Assembly: GCA_937885165.1 (NCBI GenBank)
Contig: CAKZZJ010000069.1
Coordinates: 1-7,421 of the forward strand
DNA length: 7,421 nucleotides
Direction: 5' to 3'
Source: an uncultured Caryophanales bacterium
Lineage (GTDB): Bacteria; Bacillota_I; Bacilli_A; Acholeplasmatales; Anaeroplasmataceae
Positions within the stretch are counted from its first letter, which is position 1. The number at the start of each line of letters is the position of its first letter. The position numbers and the translations under genes are program-made. The notes beneath the pieces were generated by a model that worked only from the letters and a program-made list of their open reading frames with translations, searched no databases and was not told where the DNA came from. This document shows positions 1 to 6,400 of the stretch, in pieces.

Positions 1-44
1 AGATAGAGATAGGTTCTATTGTTGGAAAGGAGATGCTTAAATGA
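1..44 (+). CDS. 3' end of an unidentified upstream gene (partial)
   Basis: Reading from base 3, an open frame encodes IEIGSIVGKEMLK and ends with TGA at 42-44, overlapping the next start codon as ATGA (41-44). This four-base overlap is the usual sign of translational coupling, so this is the likelier frame for an upstream gene's last codons. A second frame (from base 2, stop TAA at 38-40) is also open but gives a less protein-like, Cys/Trp-containing tail. Thirteen residues are too few to assign a family. Small membrane proteins with a Pro-rich tail next to beta-helix proteins often follow ABC/adaptor export genes in gut Bacillota, but nothing here proves that. Confidence 0.35.
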   Translation, partial: IEIGSIVGKEMLK

Positions 45-238
45 AGGATAAAATTATTCTATTTGTAATAGGAATTTTAGTTGGAGCAGTAATTGCAACA
101 GGAGCTTTTTATATATATACAACAACTACAAAATCTTGTGATTGCAGCTCTAATAATACACAAATGAATGGTGGACAGCCACCAGAAAAGCCTGGTGAAA
201 GTAATACTCAAAGTAGTAGCCAAAATAGTAATAATTAA
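41..238 (+). CDS. small membrane-anchored protein with polar Pro/Ser/Asn-rich tail
   Basis: A 65-residue protein of unrecognised family. Residues about 4-27 form one hydrophobic segment after the charged start MKDK, so it should be an N-in signal anchor or uncleaved signal peptide. The rest is a short hydrophilic tail with a CDC motif (residues 33-35), a Gly/Pro-rich stretch GGQPPEKPGE and a Ser/Asn/Gln-rich end. The cysteines lie well past the hydrophobic core and do not form a lipobox, so it is not an obvious lipoprotein. AAAGGAG at 26-32 lies 8 bases before the ATG. The start overlaps the upstream stop as ATGA, and the next gene begins 15 bases after this stop, so the three are probably one operon. 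The next protein has the same plan (MKDK, membrane helix, Asn/Ser-rich linker), which suggests work at the same membrane face. Gene call is good; function unknown. Confidence 0.75.
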   Translation: MKDKIILFVIGILVGAVIATGAFYIYTTTTKSCDCSSNNTQMNGGQPPEKPGESNTQSSSQNSNN

Positions 239-253
239 TGAAAGGATTTTAAT

Positions 254-1606
254 ATGAAAGATAAAAAGAATATATTATATATAATTATAATTGTAGTTTT
301 GGTTACAATTCTTGGAGTGTTATGGTTTTTACTAATAAATAATATGAGTAACAGTAATAGTAACACTAACAATGGCAACAACAATGGTGTTCCAGGATTG
401 AACAATAATTCAACTATAACATATTCTGCTGTTAAAGAAATAACAAAAGATGAAGATATAACATCTGGAGAGTATAAATCTACTACTGCTGATGAAAATG
501 CAATTTCTGTATCTGGAAGTATTAAATCAACTTTATCAGGTATAACAGTTAATAAAACAGGTGATTCTGATGGAGGAGATAATACAAGTTTCTATGGAAC
601 TAACTCTGCAATAATTGCTAAAGATGGAGCTAATGTAACCATTAAAGATGTTAATATAACAACTAATGCAACAGGAGCTAATGGAGTATTTAGTTATGGA
701 GGATCTGCTACAACAAATAATTCATCATCAGATAATACTACAATAGATATTTCAGATTCTACAATTACTACAAGTAAAGATAATTCTGGTGGAATTATGA
801 CTACTGGTGGTGGAATTATGAATGCTACTAATTTAACAATTACTACTGCTGGAACTTCAAGTGCAGCGATTAGATCTGATAGAGGTGGAGGAACTGTTAT
901 AGTTAATAAAGGTACTTATAAAACCACTGGAAAAGGTTCTCCAGCTATTTATTCAACAGCTGATATTACAGTTAAAAATGCAACTTTAATTGCAACTACA
1001 TCTGAAGGAGCAATTATCGAGGGTAAGAATAGCATTACACTTGAAAATGTTGAATTAACAGACACAAATAGTCAATTAAATGGACAATCAACAACATATA
1101 AAAATGTTTTCTTATATCAATCAATGAGTGGAGATGCAGCTACAGGTGAAGCAGTATTTACATCTAAGAATTCTACAATTACAACAAATAAAGGTGATAG
1201 TTTTTATGTAACTAATACAACAGCAACAATTAATTTAGAAAATAATAAAATCATAAATAATGATTCAACAGGAAATTTCTTAAGAATTCAAAAAGATTCT
1301 TGGGGTAATTCTGGAAGTAATGGTGGAACAGTTATATTGAACTTAACTAATCAAGAAACTAATGGAAATATTGTTGTAGATTCTATTTCTAAATTAACAA
1401 TTAATTTAGCAAGTAAATCAACAATTAAAGGTGCTATTAATAATGCTAATGAAGGTGAAGTATCATTAACATTAGATAAAACAAGTTCAATCACTTTAAC
1501 AGGAAACACTTATATTAAATCATTAACAAATGAAGATTCTACAAATAGTAATATTAATTTAAATGGTTATAAATTATATGTTAATGGAGTAGAATTAACA
1601 AAATAA
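254..1606 (+). CDS. membrane-anchored right-handed beta-helix surface protein (adhesin-like)
   Basis: A 450-residue predicted extracellular protein. Residues 1-6 are charged, 7-29 form one membrane segment (signal anchor or signal peptide), and about 30-52 are an Asn/Ser/Gly linker. From about 55 to 450 the chain repeats short beta-strands such as NVTIKDVNITT, NTTIDISDSTITT, NATNLTITTAG, DITVKNATLIATT and SITLENVELTD. This strand-turn rhythm of roughly 20-30 residues with stacked Asn, Thr and Ile is typical of right-handed parallel beta-helices (pectate-lyase-like or autotransporter-like adhesins). I see no LPXTG sorting signal, no cell-wall-binding repeat and no cysteine, so the N-terminal segment is the likely anchor. 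No catalytic residues can be named; binding to polysaccharide or a surface partner is more likely than catalysis, as inference. AAAGGA at 241-246 lies 7 bases before the ATG, and a strong terminator follows. Confidence 0.8.
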   Translation: MKDKKNILYIIIIVVLVTILGVLWFLLINNMSNSNSNTNNGNNNGVPGLNNNSTITYSAVKEITKDEDITSGEYKSTTADENAISVSGSIKSTLSGITVNKTGDSDGGDNTSFYGTNSAIIAKDGANVTIKDVNITTNATGANGVFSYGGSATTNNSSSDNTTIDISDSTITTSKDNSGGIMTTGGGIMNATNLTITTAGTSSAAIRSDRGGGTVIVNKGTYKTTGKGSPAIYSTADITVKNATLIATTSEGAIIEGKNSITLENVELTDTNSQLNGQSTTYKNVFLYQSMSGDAATGEAVFTSKNSTITTNKGDSFYVTNTTATINLENNKIINNDSTGNFLRIQKDSWGNSGSNGGTVILNLTNQETNGNIVVDSISKLTINLASKSTIKGAINNANEGEVSLTLDKTSSITLTGNTYIKSLTNEDSTNSNINLNGYKLYVNGVELTK

Positions 1607-1630
1607 AAGATATCGCACTATTAAGATATT

Positions 1631-1657
1631 AGGAATTGATAAATCAATTCCTTTTTT
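1631..1657 (+). terminator. rho-independent terminator of the beta-helix operon
   Basis: AGGAATTGAT (1631-1640) and ATCAATTCCT (1643-1652) are perfect inverted repeats. In practice this gives a stem of about 8 bp with a 6-base loop. Six T's follow at 1652-1657. It begins 25 bases after the beta-helix stop codon and separates that operon from the cardiolipin synthase promoter. Confidence 0.9.
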
Positions 1658-1682
1658 AGTAATCTTCCGAACAGTAAGTCAA

Positions 1683-1712
1683 TGAAAAAAAGACTAAGTT
1701 TTATGGTATAAT
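1683..1712 (+). promoter_or_regulatory. predicted promoter of the cardiolipin synthase unit (extended -10)
   Basis: TATAAT at 1707-1712 is a perfect -10 box preceded by TGG (1704-1706), giving the extended -10 pattern TGnTATAAT. The -35 region is poor (TGAAAA at 1683-1688, 18-base spacer), which an extended -10 can tolerate. Transcription would start near 1719, just before the ribosome site AAGAGGG at 1721-1727, so the leader would be very short. It lies between the upstream terminator and the gene. Confidence 0.65.
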
Positions 1713-1735
1713 TTTAATGAAAGAGGGATATATTT

Positions 1736-3241
1736 ATGTTAAATGCAGTAAAAAGAGCCATAATAGTTTTGCTAGGTATTATATTACAATTTGGCTTTGC
1801 CATTATTATTCGTTTATTTTTTTATGAACATTTAGGAATAATTACTATTTTTTATAATATAGTTAGTATTCTCATAGTTTTAGGTTTAATAAAAGAAAGT
1901 GTAAGACTTTCTAATGATTTACCTTGGATTATATTAATTTTAATATTTCCTATATTTGGAACTATACTATTAATAACAATTGGAAGAAATTATTCAAGAA
2001 ATAAATTGTTGAAAAGTATTTTTAAACAAGAAAAAAAATATGATAAGTATTTAAATCAAGACGTTGGCATAATTAAAGAAATTGAAAGTAAGAAACTTGA
2101 TAACATAAAATATTTACTAAATAGGACTAATTATACTGTAAGTAAAAATAATAAAATTACATACTATAATTTTGGAGAAAAATTTTATCCCGAACTTTTA
2201 AAAGAGTTAAAAAAAGCCGAAAAATTTATATTTATGGAATATTTTATTATAAATAAAGGCACAATGTGGAATGATATTTTAGATGTTTTAAAAGATAAAG
2301 CTAGTAAAGGCATTGATGTCAGAATTTTATATGATGATATGGGAAGTATAGCCATGCTATCTACAAAGTATCCAAAAGAACTTGAAAGTTACGGTATAAA
2401 GTGTATTCCATTTAATAAAGTAATGCCATTTAAGGGAATATTTATGAATAATAGAGATCATAGAAAAATGACCATTATTGATGGAAAAGTAGCATTCTCT
2501 GGTGGGGTAAATTTAAGTGATGAATATATAAATATAAATAGTAAGTTAGGTATTTGGAAAGATAACGGAATTAAGATTGTTGGCGATGGTATATGGAATT
2601 TAACAGTAATGTTTTTAACAATGTGGAACGCAAATGTGAATACGGACAAAAACATAGAAAAATTTAAATATTCTTTTAATGATGAAACTAAAGACAATGG
2701 CTATGTTATTCCTTATGGTGTTGCTCCACTTCATAAAGACTTGATTGGTGAAGATGTTTATATTAATATGATTAATAGTGCTAAAAATTATTTATATATA
2801 ATGACACCTTATTTAATAATTGATACAGATATGATTAATTCATTAATTAGAGCATCTAAAAGAGGAGTTGATGTAAGAATAATTGTACCTGGAATACCAG
2901 ATAAAAAAATAGTTTATACACTAACTTCTTCATTCTTTAAAATACTGCATAATAATGGTGTAAAAATATATAAATATGAAAAAGGATTTGTTCATTCAAA
3001 AGTATTTTTATCAGATGATGTAAGAAGTGTTGTTGGAACAATAAATATGGATTATAGAAGTTTATACTTACATTTTGAAAACGGCATTTATATTGAAAAT
3101 AATAGTGAAATTACAAAAATAAAAAAAGATTTTGTTGAAACATTTGATGATTGTAATGTTTTGAAAGATAATGATGTTAAAGTTGGATTTTTAAAAGGAT
3201 TATGGCAATCTATTTTAAGATTGTTAGCTCCATTATTTTAA
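1736..3241 (+). CDS. cls: cardiolipin synthase (phospholipase D superfamily)
   Basis: Bacterial cardiolipin synthases of this type condense two phosphatidylglycerol molecules into cardiolipin and glycerol at the inner face of the membrane. The 501-residue length is normal for the family (about 480-510). Three hydrophobic segments lie near residues 6-29, 34-52 and 63-82. Two HxKx4D catalytic motifs follow: H242/K244/D249 in HRKMTIIDG, continuing to FSGGVNLSDEY, and H420/K422/D427 in HSKVFLSDD, followed by GTINMDYRS. Both are intact, so the enzyme should be active. The C-terminal end LRLLAPLF is typical of Cls. AAGAGGG at 1721-1727 lies 8 bases before the ATG. It has its own promoter and probably reads through into the nitroreductase gene 36 bases downstream. 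Which cls paralogue this is cannot be told, and activity on other phospholipids is possible. Confidence 0.95.
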   Translation: MLNAVKRAIIVLLGIILQFGFAIIIRLFFYEHLGIITIFYNIVSILIVLGLIKESVRLSNDLPWIILILIFPIFGTILLITIGRNYSRNKLLKSIFKQEKKYDKYLNQDVGIIKEIESKKLDNIKYLLNRTNYTVSKNNKITYYNFGEKFYPELLKELKKAEKFIFMEYFIINKGTMWNDILDVLKDKASKGIDVRILYDDMGSIAMLSTKYPKELESYGIKCIPFNKVMPFKGIFMNNRDHRKMTIIDGKVAFSGGVNLSDEYININSKLGIWKDNGIKIVGDGIWNLTVMFLTMWNANVNTDKNIEKFKYSFNDETKDNGYVIPYGVAPLHKDLIGEDVYINMINSAKNYLYIMTPYLIIDTDMINSLIRASKRGVDVRIIVPGIPDKKIVYTLTSSFFKILHNNGVKIYKYEKGFVHSKVFLSDDVRSVVGTINMDYRSLYLHFENGIYIENNSEITKIKKDFVETFDDCNVLKDNDVKVGFLKGLWQSILRLLAPLF

Positions 3242-3250
3242 AAATATAAT
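3221..3250 (+). promoter_or_regulatory. possible internal promoter before the nitroreductase gene
   Basis: A perfect TATAAT lies at 3245-3250 with TTGTTA (4 of 6 matches to TTGACA) at 3221-3226 and an 18-base spacer. Transcription would start near 3257, just before the ribosome site at 3266-3271. The -35 falls inside the end of the cardiolipin synthase gene. TATAAT occurs often by chance in DNA this AT-rich, so read-through from the upstream promoter remains equally possible. Confidence 0.4.
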
Positions 3251-3277
3251 TTATTATATTTGATTAGGAGGATTGAA

Positions 3278-4132
3278 ATGTTTGATAATATACAATTAGA
3301 AGAAATAATTAGGAAAAGAAAAAGTGTAAGATCATTTGATAAAAAGAATTTAACAAATAAAGATTTAGAAAAAATTAAAAAATATATAAAAGAAATTGAG
3401 GATAATGATTCACCATTTAAAGCCGATATCCATATTCATTTATTAGAAACAAAAAAATTAAGTGATAATCAAAAATTAGGAACTTATGGTGTAATTCATG
3501 GAGCTACAACTTTTTTAGGAGTTACAGTAAAGAAAACTGATAATATGATGGAGGCAATTGGATACAATTTTGAAAAATTAATTCTTTTATTAACAAATAT
3601 GGGAATAGGTACTTGTTGGCTTGCTGGGACTTTTAATAGAGAACAATTTGAAAGTAATATGAAAATAGAAAAAAATGAGATATTTCCCATCGTTTGTCCA
3701 ATAGGATACCCAGCAGATAAGAAAACTTTTATTGAAAGTGTATTTCGTAGTGTTGGTAAATCAGATCAAAGAAAAGAATGGGATAAAATATTTTTTGAAA
3801 ATGACTTTAATACTCCATTAAATCGTGATGATATAGGTGATTATGTTTTAGCACTAGAAATGTTAAGACTTGCTCCATCGGCAGCTAATAAACAACCATG
3901 GAGAATATTATATAAGAATGGTAATTATCATTTTTATAAAGAGGTAAATCCTAATAATAAATATCCTTATGATTTGCAAAGATTAGATGTAGGGATTGGT
4001 GCTTGCCATTTTCATCTTACCTGTATAGAAAAAGGGTTAAGAGGTGAATTTCAAGTATTAAAAAATATAGATGAAGAAACACCAAAAAATTTAGAATATT
4101 TATTTTCTTGGGTGGTGAATAAAAAGAAATGA
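3278..4132 (+). CDS. nitroreductase-family flavoprotein (TM1586-like, PF14512 type)
   Basis: A 284-residue predicted FMN-dependent oxidoreductase using NAD(P)H; the physiological substrate is unknown. It resembles the TM1586-like nitroreductases, in which one chain carries two half-domains resembling a fused dimer. The first half has the family's start motif RKSVRSF (residues 14-20), whose arginines contact FMN phosphate in the family, and NMGIGTCWLAG (107-117). The second half carries LAPSAANKQPW (198-208), which in ordinary nitroreductases sits near the N-terminus, and RLDVGIGACHFHL (235-247). The start is ATG at 3278 because AGGAGG (3266-3271) lies 6 bases upstream. A longer frame from TTG at 3260 would place that ribosome site inside the coding region. 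It follows the cardiolipin synthase gene by 36 bases and ends within a bidirectional terminator. Confidence 0.88.
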   Translation: MFDNIQLEEIIRKRKSVRSFDKKNLTNKDLEKIKKYIKEIEDNDSPFKADIHIHLLETKKLSDNQKLGTYGVIHGATTFLGVTVKKTDNMMEAIGYNFEKLILLLTNMGIGTCWLAGTFNREQFESNMKIEKNEIFPIVCPIGYPADKKTFIESVFRSVGKSDQRKEWDKIFFENDFNTPLNRDDIGDYVLALEMLRLAPSAANKQPWRILYKNGNYHFYKEVNPNNKYPYDLQRLDVGIGACHFHLTCIEKGLRGEFQVLKNIDEETPKNLEYLFSWVVNKKK

Positions 4133-4152
4133 CATTAAAAGCCATTTCTTTT
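4122..4152. terminator. bidirectional terminator shared by two convergent genes
   Basis: AAAAGAAATG (4122-4131) and CATTTCTTTT (4143-4152) are perfect 10-base inverted repeats with an 11-base loop. On the plus strand the stem ends in TTTCTTTT, and on the minus strand in TTTCTTTTT, so either direction gives a U-rich 3' side. The nitroreductase stop TGA (4130-4132) begins in the left arm and the hydrolase stop (4153-4151 on the minus strand) overlaps the right arm, leaving only 18 bases between the two coding ends. Confidence 0.8.
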
Positions 4153-5119
4153 ACTTTATAAAATTAACTATTTCATTAATTGCATCATTTGCTTCAGAAA
4201 TAGGATATACTGGATAAACATGATTCATACCAGTTCCAATAATTAATTTAGATTTAGTATTATTTTCATTTAGTTTATCATTTAAAAGAACAACATCAGG
4301 ATAAAATATCTCTCTTGTACCAACAAATAACAAAGTATCAGGTAAAGCTTTTAAATCACCATATATCGGACTTATTTTATAATCTTTTAAATCAGTATCA
4401 CCAGCCCAAAGACGACCGTATTCTATTAATCCATAGCTAGAAAGCATAGGATCAGATTTCTCATAATTCTTAATATCTTCATTTTCCATAGAAACATCTA
4501 CCCATGGAGATAATAAGACTAACTTATCTGGTAATGTAACACTATTTTCTTTCAAATATTCAGTAAATGCTAAAGCAAGTCCACCGCCTGCAGAATCACC
4601 CATAATTATTATATCTTTATCCTCATCTAGTAATTTACTATACAATTCATTTAATAAGTCATAGGTTTCCTCATATGTATGATTAGGAGCTAATGGATAT
4701 ATAGGTATATAAGCTTCAGCATCTAATTTATTAGCAACCTTATCTATAAATTTGAGTTGAAAACTACTTGCCTCATTTATATAAGCACCACCATGTAAAT
4801 ATAAAATAATTACTTTATTATCATTATTATTTAACTTAAATATAGTATTTTTATTTATACTAAAACTATCTATAGTAGATTTGAATTTTATATTAGGAAG
4901 TTCAAATTTTTTAGCATTTCGTTTTGATTCAATATAATCTTTTACATCTTTTTCATATTGGAACTTATTCTTTGTACCAATTACTCTAAAATATACTTCT
5001 ACAACTGTTGCCATAGTCGATCTATGATATACTGCGTGGGATACAGTAAATAATCCTAGCCATAATAATAAAATTATACTAATAATTGTAATTAAAATTT
5101 TTTGATATTTTTTCATCAT
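4151..5119 (-). CDS. membrane-anchored alpha/beta hydrolase, hormone-sensitive-lipase family (esterase/lipase)
   Basis: A 322-residue predicted carboxylesterase or lipase. Residues about 8-28 form an N-terminal membrane segment after MMKKYQK, so the catalytic domain should be anchored on the outer face. The family's oxyanion motif HGGAY is at 109-113, the nucleophile elbow GDSAGG at 174-179 (Ser176) and the likely histidine at 300 in GMNHVYP. The acid position aligns with Glu270 in GTREIFYPD, where most relatives have Asp; Glu also occurs in some relatives. The start is ATG at 5119, with AAAGGAG (5133-5127, minus strand) 7 bases upstream. It overlaps the stop of the TetR gene as ATGA, so the two are translationally coupled and the hydrolase is probably under that regulator. 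Substrate unknown: lipid, acylated envelope component or toxic ester are all possible. Confidence 0.88.
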   Translation of the reverse strand: MMKKYQKILITIISIILLLWLGLFTVSHAVYHRSTMATVVEVYFRVIGTKNKFQYEKDVKDYIESKRNAKKFELPNIKFKSTIDSFSINKNTIFKLNNNDNKVIILYLHGGAYINEASSFQLKFIDKVANKLDAEAYIPIYPLAPNHTYEETYDLLNELYSKLLDEDKDIIIMGDSAGGGLALAFTEYLKENSVTLPDKLVLLSPWVDVSMENEDIKNYEKSDPMLSSYGLIEYGRLWAGDTDLKDYKISPIYGDLKALPDTLLFVGTREIFYPDVVLLNDKLNENNTKSKLIIGTGMNHVYPVYPISEANDAINEIVNFIK

Positions 5120-5661
5120 TTATCAACTCCTTTATCATAATTATTAAATACCTTATTACATATCTTTGCCATTTCTATTTCTGATTCTTTCATTCCATTA
5201 TTAAACCAGTCAACAAGAATGCTATAAAATGCACCTTCTTTAGCAACAATTTCGTAATGTTCCATTGCTGTTTTGGATGGCTTAATATTTTCGCCTACAA
5301 AATTTTCAAATTTAAGGGATGAACTTAAATATATGTTAAAGTATTTTTTATTTTCTTTAATTGCTTTAAAAAATGCAAGGAAAATTTCTGCTGAATTTTT
5401 TTTAAAATCCTTAGATTTAACAAACTCACAAATTTTATCATAAGTATTTTTTATAATAGAACAAAGTAATGCATCTTTGGTTTCATAGTTTCTATAGAAA
5501 GCGGATCTAGAAACTCCTGCTTTTTTTACTAATTCAGTAATTGAAATTTTATCTAAAGATTTCTTTTCTAATAAATCTAGTATAGCTAATTCCAGTGCTT
5601 CTCTTGTTATTTTGTTTGATTCTTCATTTGAAAGTCGTAAATGTTCTTTATTATTTTTCAT
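5116..5661 (-). CDS. TetR/AcrR-family transcriptional regulator
   Basis: A 181-residue protein, within the usual TetR range of 180-220. The N-terminal DNA-binding domain covers residues about 15-65. Its helix-turn-helix is ITELVKKAGVSRSAFYRNYE (41-60), including the AGVSRSAFYRNYETKDAL signature. The C-terminal ligand/dimer domain is helical and carries DWFNNGMKES near residue 151, recalling the TetR_C_8/TetR_C_33 group; that finer assignment is tentative. AAAAGGAG (5674-5667, minus strand) lies 5 bases before the ATG. The gene is divergent from the HdeD-like operon, with 178 bases between starts, and its last codon overlaps the hydrolase start. Gene order predicts autorepression and control of the hydrolase and the divergent operon through the palindrome at 5749-5782. 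The inducer cannot be read from the sequence. Confidence 0.93.
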   Translation of the reverse strand: MKNNKEHLRLSNEESNKITREALELAILDLLEKKSLDKISITELVKKAGVSRSAFYRNYETKDALLCSIIKNTYDKICEFVKSKDFKKNSAEIFLAFFKAIKENKKYFNIYLSSSLKFENFVGENIKPSKTAMEHYEIVAKEGAFYSILVDWFNNGMKESEIEMAKICNKVFNNYDKGVDK

Positions 5662-5710
5662 TTTTTCTCCTTTTGTGGTGTTACAAAAAATTTGTTTTTG
5701 TGTGTTCCAA

Positions 5711-5725
5711 GTCTAAATAATAGAC
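5711..5725. repeat. 15-base palindrome over the tetR -10 box
   Basis: GTCTA (5711-5715) and TAGAC (5721-5725) are perfect inverted repeats around AATAA. The predicted minus-strand -10 box of the tetR gene (5722-5717) lies inside it. It could be a second, weaker operator for autorepression, but a 5-bp half-site can arise by chance. Confidence 0.4.
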
Positions 5726-5746
5726 AAAATTATTATAAAATGTTAA
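5717..5746 (-). promoter_or_regulatory. predicted promoter of the tetR-hydrolase operon
   Basis: On the minus strand, TTAACA (5746-5741, 5 of 6 matches to TTGACA) and TATTAT (5722-5717, 5 of 6 matches to TATAAT) are separated by 18 bases. Transcription would start near 5710, giving a leader of about 50 bases before the ribosome site and ATG at 5661. The -35 box lies 2 bases from the end of the large palindrome. Confidence 0.6.
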
Positions 5747-5748
5747 AA

Positions 5749-5782
5749 TTATTATGATGTTACAAATGTACCATCATAATAA
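5749..5782. promoter_or_regulatory. 34-base palindrome, predicted TetR operator
   Basis: The arms TTATTATGATG (5749-5759) and CATCATAATAA (5772-5782) are perfect inverted repeats. The inner bases TACA (5761-5764) and TGTA (5767-5770) also pair around a central AA, leaving only T5760/C5771 mismatched. Weaker symmetry extends outward: AAAATGTT (5737-5744) faces AACATTTT (5781-5788) with a 6-base offset. The element fills the gap between the -35 boxes of the two divergent promoters, with 2 bases free on each side. That is the expected place for an operator of the adjacent TetR protein. It has no following T-run that would make it a terminator. Confidence 0.75.
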
Positions 5783-5784
5783 CA

Positions 5785-5813
5785 TTTTCAGTTTAATTTG
5801 TCAATGTTATAGT
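5785..5813 (+). promoter_or_regulatory. predicted promoter of the HdeD/TerB/HdeD operon
   Basis: TTTTCA (5785-5790, 4 of 6) and TATAGT (5808-5813, 5 of 6) are separated by 17 bases. TGT at 5805-5807 supplies an extended -10. Transcription would start near 5820, just before AAAGGAG (5825-5831). The -35 box begins 2 bases after the palindrome at 5749-5782, so a protein bound there would block RNA polymerase. Confidence 0.65.
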
Positions 5814-5839
5814 AGTGTTAAGGGAAAGGAGAAAAAATC

Positions 5840-6379
5840 GTGAATTTGAGAAAAATTTGTTCCATAGTACTAGCTATTATTATGATTATTCTTGGCATCT
5901 ATTGTATTTTTACACCAGATATTACATATTTAAATCTAGCATATATGATCGGTATTAGTATATTATTTGATGCTATTGGAAAAATTGTCAATTGGTGGCA
6001 TTATCGTAAAGAAAACGATATTTCAGATAGTTGGTTACTTGTAAGTGGTATTTTATCATGTATATTTTCAGTAATATTACTATCAGATGGATTATTCCAA
6101 TTTGCACTTGATATGACTATAGTGTATATGATAGCAGTTTGGATTTTAGTAAGTGGTATTATTCGTATAGTTCGTTCATTTAAAATAAGAACACTTTACA
6201 AAGAAACAGATTTAATTGGAAGAAGATGGTGGGTTGTACTTACTTTTGGAATTATATTGGCTTGCATTGGTATATTAAGTTTAATGAATCCATCACTATT
6301 AATTCTAACTATAGGTGTTAATATTGGATTAGCTATATTAATAAGTGGATGTAATATGCTTACTTTTGCTTTAATGTAA
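5840..6379 (+). CDS. HdeD-like (DUF308) six-helix membrane protein
   Basis: A 179-residue integral membrane protein of the HdeD/DUF308 type. E. coli HdeD is linked to acid resistance at high cell density; the molecular activity of the family is not established. Hydrophobic segments lie near residues 6-25, 32-52, 65-83, 90-112, 130-148 and 152-176. The family's repeating pattern of helix, TPD or NPS turn, and helix with a late Gly (IGISILFDAIGKI, VWILVSGIIRI, IGLAILISG) is clear. The start is GTG at 5840, set by AAAGGAG (5825-5831) 8 bases upstream. It is first in an operon with a TerB-like gene 21 bases downstream and a second DUF308 gene after that, divergent from a TetR regulator. A role in envelope stress is inference from family and context. 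Confidence 0.85.
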   Translation: MNLRKICSIVLAIIMIILGIYCIFTPDITYLNLAYMIGISILFDAIGKIVNWWHYRKENDISDSWLLVSGILSCIFSVILLSDGLFQFALDMTIVYMIAVWILVSGIIRIVRSFKIRTLYKETDLIGRRWWVVLTFGIILACIGILSLMNPSLLILTIGVNIGLAILISGCNMLTFALM

Positions 6380-6400
6380 AATTAAAAGGAGAATTATAAA

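Noticed and set aside
2..40. Alternative frame for the end of the upstream gene, stop TAA at 38-40
   Set aside because: It is open but gives a Cys/Trp-rich tail. The other frame ends in an ATGA overlap with the next start, the commoner operon arrangement. Not excluded.
340..420. Asn/Ser codon runs near the start of the beta-helix gene as a possible phase-variable repeat
   Set aside because: The codons are mixed (AGT, AAC, AAT, GGC) with no uniform tandem unit, so slippage is unlikely. It reads as an ordinary low-complexity linker.
1609..1630. Two copies of AGATAT flanking a 9-base spacer before the beta-helix terminator
   Set aside because: Six-base AT-rich repeats are common at this composition, and the adjacent hairpin with six T's already explains termination.
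2458..2697. Minus-strand open frame of 79 codons inside the cardiolipin synthase gene
   Set aside because: It lies wholly inside a gene with both intact HKD motifs, shows no family features of its own and is expected by chance in AT-rich antisense DNA.
3496..3690. Minus-strand open frame of 64 codons inside the nitroreductase gene
   Set aside because: It is antisense to a well-supported gene and the peptide has no recognisable domain.
5683..5701. Inverted repeat ACAAAAA / TTTTTGT in the tetR leader
   Set aside because: Made of homopolymer runs and likely by chance. It does not form a terminator for either strand in a sensible place.
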